Assembly (NCBI GenBank): GCA_020850355.1
Contig: JADZEX010000045.1
Span: forward strand, 1-64,000
Length of the DNA: 64,000 nucleotides
From: Fimbriimonadaceae bacterium
Lineage (GTDB): Bacteria > Armatimonadota > UBA10988
Direction: 5' to 3'
Of the stretch, positions 61,430-64,000 are shown piece after piece. The stretch's first letter is position 1. Each line of letters opens with the position of its first letter. The notes below the pieces were generated by a model. It searched no databases and was not told where the DNA came from. It saw only the letters and a list, made by a program, of their open reading frames with translations. A program made the translations under genes and the position numbers.

Positions 61430-62619
61430 GCCACCACCTCCTCCAAGCCGCGCTGCCGCGCTTCGGCGACCAGCGCCGCCGAGACCCGCAGTTCGGCGAG
61501 GTCCCGAGTGTTACGGATCCACGCCAGCCGCACCGCCGCCGCCGGCTTGTCCCGGATCAGGTCAATCGCCGTGTCGACTGCGCTGGCCGCGTCTGGGCAG
61601 GTCAAGGGCACGCTGACCCGGCCGGGCAGCCCGGTCGTCAACGCATTGGCCGCCATCGCGGTCTGGTCCAGCTTGCGGACCAGCGCCGCGGTCGTCAAGT
61701 CGGCCAGTCCGATCCCCAGTCCATTGCCGCCGGTCGCGGCCGTCAGGTCCAGCACCACGATCACGCGAATCTGCGGTCGACCCGGGTCGGCCACGCCGCG
61801 GATGCCAAGTCGGCCGATCACGTTCGGGTCGAGGCCTGTCCCGGAGACGTCCTTGCCCAGCTCGTCGACCACCAAGACGTCCAGTTCCTCGAACGGCAAG
61901 CGCGGCAGCAACTCGCGCGCCCGGTCCAGCAACTGCGGCTCGCGCTCGAGGATCTGCGGCGGCGACAACGCCTCCAGCAGTGCTGGCGCGTGGTAGGCAT
62001 CCTCCACCAGCGCCACGCCCAGCAGCACCGGCAGTCTCGCCAGCGCCACCTGCCCCACCTCGGCGATCGTCGCGCCCCAGGCTGCCACCGCCGGCCGATG
62101 CACCGCCGCCGCGCCAGCGTGGTTGCCCAGGCCGACTGCCAACAGCTTCAGCAAGCCGCTCTCGAAGTGGCCCTGAAAGCTGGTGTGGGGCTTGATGCGG
62201 TTGATCAGCACCAACCCGTCGGCCGCCGCGGCATGAGCGTCACAGTGCACCGGCACCCCGCTGGCGGTGGTCCCGAGCTGCACCGTCTCCATCGTCGCCC
62301 GCACCGGCGCGCCGACGGTCTGCTCCGTGACGCCCAGCCGGGCCAGCACTGCCGCCTGGCCTTCCGCCGTGGCCGCCCCGTGGCTGCCCATCGCCGGCAC
62401 GATCCAGGGCTCGCCGCCGCGTTGGCGCACCGCGGCGACCACGCCGCGCACCAGCAGCGGCAGACAGCCGATGCCCCGCGAGCCAACGGCGATGGCGACG
62501 CGCCGGCCGGCGAGGTCGCGCGGCCAGTCGGCCGACGCCAGGGCGGTGGCCAGGGTGGCGGCCGGATCGGCCAGGCCGCAGCGGGGGAACGGTTGCCGGA
62601 AGGTGGTCAGTTCAAGCAT
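61426..62619 (-). CDS. Lactate-racemase-domain (LarA/DUF2088-like) protein
   Basis: 397 aa. The N-terminal DUF2088-like region (IAVGSRGIGCLPLLVRGVV ... PAMGSHGAATAEGQ) and INRIKPHTSFQGHFESGLLKLLAVGLGNH resemble nickel-pincer racemase family members. No lar maturation genes are seen. The substrate is unknown. Its start overlaps the end of the Ppx/GppA gene by 8 nt, forming a three-gene operon with the glycosidase. Confidence 0.72.
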   Translation of the reverse strand: MLELTTFRQPFPRCGLADPAATLATALASADWPRDLAGRRVAIAVGSRGIGCLPLLVRGVVAAVRQRGGEPWIVPAMGSHGAATAEGQAAVLARLGVTEQTVGAPVRATMETVQLGTTASGVPVHCDAHAAAADGLVLINRIKPHTSFQGHFESGLLKLLAVGLGNHAGAAAVHRPAVAAWGATIAEVGQVALARLPVLLGVALVEDAYHAPALLEALSPPQILEREPQLLDRARELLPRLPFEELDVLVVDELGKDVSGTGLDPNVIGRLGIRGVADPGRPQIRVIVVLDLTAATGGNGLGIGLADLTTAALVRKLDQTAMAANALTTGLPGRVSVPLTCPDAASAVDTAIDLIRDKPAAAVRLAWIRNTRDLAELRVSAALVAEARQRGLEEVVA

Positions 62620-63526
62620 CGGCCGGCGCCCCCGCCAACCGGGCCAGCGCCCGCCGCAGGCCGCCGACCGCGACGCCGATGGCGGGCGCGCCGAGGCGAC
62701 GCAGCCAGCGGGCGGTCAGCACCGCGCCGGCCACGATGATGTCGGCCCGCTCCGCCTCCAGGCCGGGCACCATCTGCCGCTGGCGCCACGGCAGGGCCGC
62801 CAGGCGCGCGACCAGGGCGTCGATGTCGGCGACGGTGAGCGTCACCGCCGCCACCGCCGCGGCGTCGTAGACCGGCAGGCCGAGCTGCACTGCCGCCAGC
62901 GTCGTGATCGTGCCGCCCGAGCCGACCAGGCTGCCGGGCGCCAGGGGCTCGATGTCGGCGAGTGCCGCATCGGCCACGGCGGCGAGGCGGAGGAGGTCGG
63001 CCGGGCTCGGCGGATCGCCCGGCGCCGCCCGCTCGTGGCAGCGGCGCGAGCCAATCTGGATCGACCGCCGGCTGCCGATCCGGCCGTCGCGGCCAAGCAC
63101 CAGCTCGCTGGAGCCGCCCCCGATGTCGAGCAGCGCCAGCGGCTGGCCGGGCTGGCCGTGCGTCACCGCGACGTCGGCGTAGGTCAGCTCGGCTTCGCGC
63201 TCGCCGCTGATCACGTCGACCTGCCAACCGGTCGCCGCGGCCACCGCCGCCAGGAACTCGTCGCGGTTGGTGGCGTCGCGCAACGCAGCGGTGCCGGCGG
63301 CGCGCACGGCGACTACGCCGTGAGAGTCGGTCAGGCGGCGGTACTCCTGCAGCATCGCCACGCCCCGGGCGATGGCGGCGGCGCTGATCTGGGCGGTGCG
63401 GTCGACGCCTTCACCCAGTCGGGTGATGTCGGCCCGGTCCAGCAGCAGTCGCTCCGGCGACGCGGCGAGGTCCACGATACAGAGCAGGAAGGAGTTCGAT
63501 CCGACGTCCACTCCGGCCACGCGCAT
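62612..63526 (-). CDS. Ppx/GppA-type phosphatase
   Basis: 304 aa, the size of the short Ppx/GppA forms without the HD-like C-terminal extension. ASKHA-fold motifs: GVDVGSNSFLLCIVD, SGEREAELTYADV, ALLDIGGGSSELVL and LVGSGGTITTLAAV. These enzymes hydrolyse polyphosphate or pppGpp. First gene of its operon; the start has an AGG-rich region upstream. Confidence 0.88.
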   Translation of the reverse strand: MRVAGVDVGSNSFLLCIVDLAASPERLLLDRADITRLGEGVDRTAQISAAAIARGVAMLQEYRRLTDSHGVVAVRAAGTAALRDATNRDEFLAAVAAATGWQVDVISGEREAELTYADVAVTHGQPGQPLALLDIGGGSSELVLGRDGRIGSRRSIQIGSRRCHERAAPGDPPSPADLLRLAAVADAALADIEPLAPGSLVGSGGTITTLAAVQLGLPVYDAAAVAAVTLTVADIDALVARLAALPWRQRQMVPGLEAERADIIVAGAVLTARWLRRLGAPAIGVAVGGLRRALARLAGAPADA

Positions 63527-63630
63527 CGTCGTCTCCTGCCGCTCGCGCGCCCCGTCCGCCCCAACGCCAACGGGCAGCCAGCGGGCCGCAGAGACCCAGC
63601 CTGGCCGCCCGTCGCAACGCGATCTGCCGG

Positions 63631-64000
63631 TTAGGGCGTGCCCTTGGTCGCGGGTGGCGGCGTCTGCTCGACTGGCGCCGACGTCGGCTTGCCACCCACG
63701 CCCAGACTGGCCGGCGGGACCGGATTGCTGGCCCGCAGCCGCTTCGGCACCTCGGCCCCGATCTTCTGGAGCGCTGCTTCGGCGGCCTTGGCGACGCTGT
63801 CGTCCGGATCGGTGCGCACCAGCTCCTGCAGCTTGCTGGTCGCCGACTTCGCCTTGATCTCGCCCAGGCTGTTGATCACGGCCTTCCGGACGTCGGGCTC
63901 GAAGGTGTCGACGGCCTTCAACAGGGCCGCTTCCGTCGCCGGTCCGGGCATCTTCGCCAACGCCGCGGCGGCGGCCACTTTGGACTTCCCGGCCTCGGGC
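63631..64000 (-). CDS. HEAT-repeat protein (partial, runs off the window)
   Basis: Only the C-terminal 123 or so residues are present; the frame stays open to 64000. Helical repeats of the HEAT/PBS-lyase type are visible (ATEAALLKAVDTFEPDVRKAVINSLGEI, SKLQELVRTDPDDSVAKAAEAALQKIG). A Pro-rich tail follows. Probably a protein-interaction scaffold. It ends 104 bp before the Ppx/GppA start. Confidence 0.7.
   Translation of the reverse strand, partial: PEAGKSKVAAAAALAKMPGPATEAALLKAVDTFEPDVRKAVINSLGEIKAKSATSKLQELVRTDPDDSVAKAAEAALQKIGAEVPKRLRASNPVPPASLGVGGKPTSAPVEQTPPPATKGTP

Overview
This is a GC-rich (roughly 70 % by eye) bacterial chromosome segment that contains the replication-origin region. 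It opens with dnaA, dnaN, recF and a DUF721 gene, with DnaA-box-like sequences before dnaA and between dnaA and dnaN. The gene set (TatC, MacB-type efflux, an Lnt-like membrane protein, an O-antigen-ligase-like protein, a heptose-kinase-like protein) suggests a diderm. The many secreted beta-helix, glycosidase, LamG, beta-propeller and cyclophilin proteins would fit a poorly cultured group such as Armatimonadota. That placement is inference; no marker here fixes the phylum.

The outstanding feature is a very large set of chromosomal parS (ParB-binding) sites. I count 32 copies of the palindrome TGTTTCACGTGAAACA between 5097 and 59331. Of these, 31 have a perfect 14-bp core, 23 are perfect over 16 bp, and one matches the relaxed Bacillus form with one substitution. 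They form 12 loci. Thirty-one sites lie between genes and one lies inside a coding sequence. Every convergent gap of useful length holds a cluster. Several clusters are true tandem arrays: six sites at 59-60 bp spacing (8848-9160), four at 55-56 bp (28892-29074) and four at 50-57 bp (59152-59331). Spacer sequences recur in alternation, as expected from array growth by duplication. No parA or parB gene is in the window.

Layout. 1-5057: dnaA, candidate oriC, dnaN, recF, DUF721. 5274-8743: a peptidase-MA-like protein and an Lnt-like protein lacking the catalytic triad. 9236-12201: a secreted protein and a CHASE2 histidine kinase. 12205-13665: a MoxR/Mg-chelatase-like ATPase. 13871-18897: a hypothetical protein and a large multimodular glycoside hydrolase. 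19066-24391: a beta-propeller protein, dprA and topA. 24825-28854: a three-gene MacA/MacB-like export operon. 29092-32238: cysH-cysD-cysN with an inverted-repeat operator. 32549-37850: three consecutive cyclophilin genes and a lipoprotein. 38171-42300: tatC, an ABC ATPase, a HAD phosphatase and a PfkB/heptose kinase. 42468-46784: aroB, a microcompartment-type aldehyde dehydrogenase, a sugar isomerase and a double-GNAT protein. 46891-50173: a DUF697 protein, tRNA-Arg(GCG), and a decayed ATP-grasp/alpha-E/transglutaminase cassette. 50279-54617: an O-antigen-ligase/TPR protein, recJ and a LapA-like protein. 54896-59111: hom and a beta-helix/LamG protein. 59336-64000: a phosphodiester glycosidase, a LarA-like protein, a Ppx/GppA phosphatase and a partial HEAT-repeat protein.

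The origin-proximal genes replicate and handle DNA. The parS sites would make this a long ParB/SMC-loading domain. Most other genes serve the cell envelope, secretion and sulfur, amino-acid or carbohydrate metabolism.
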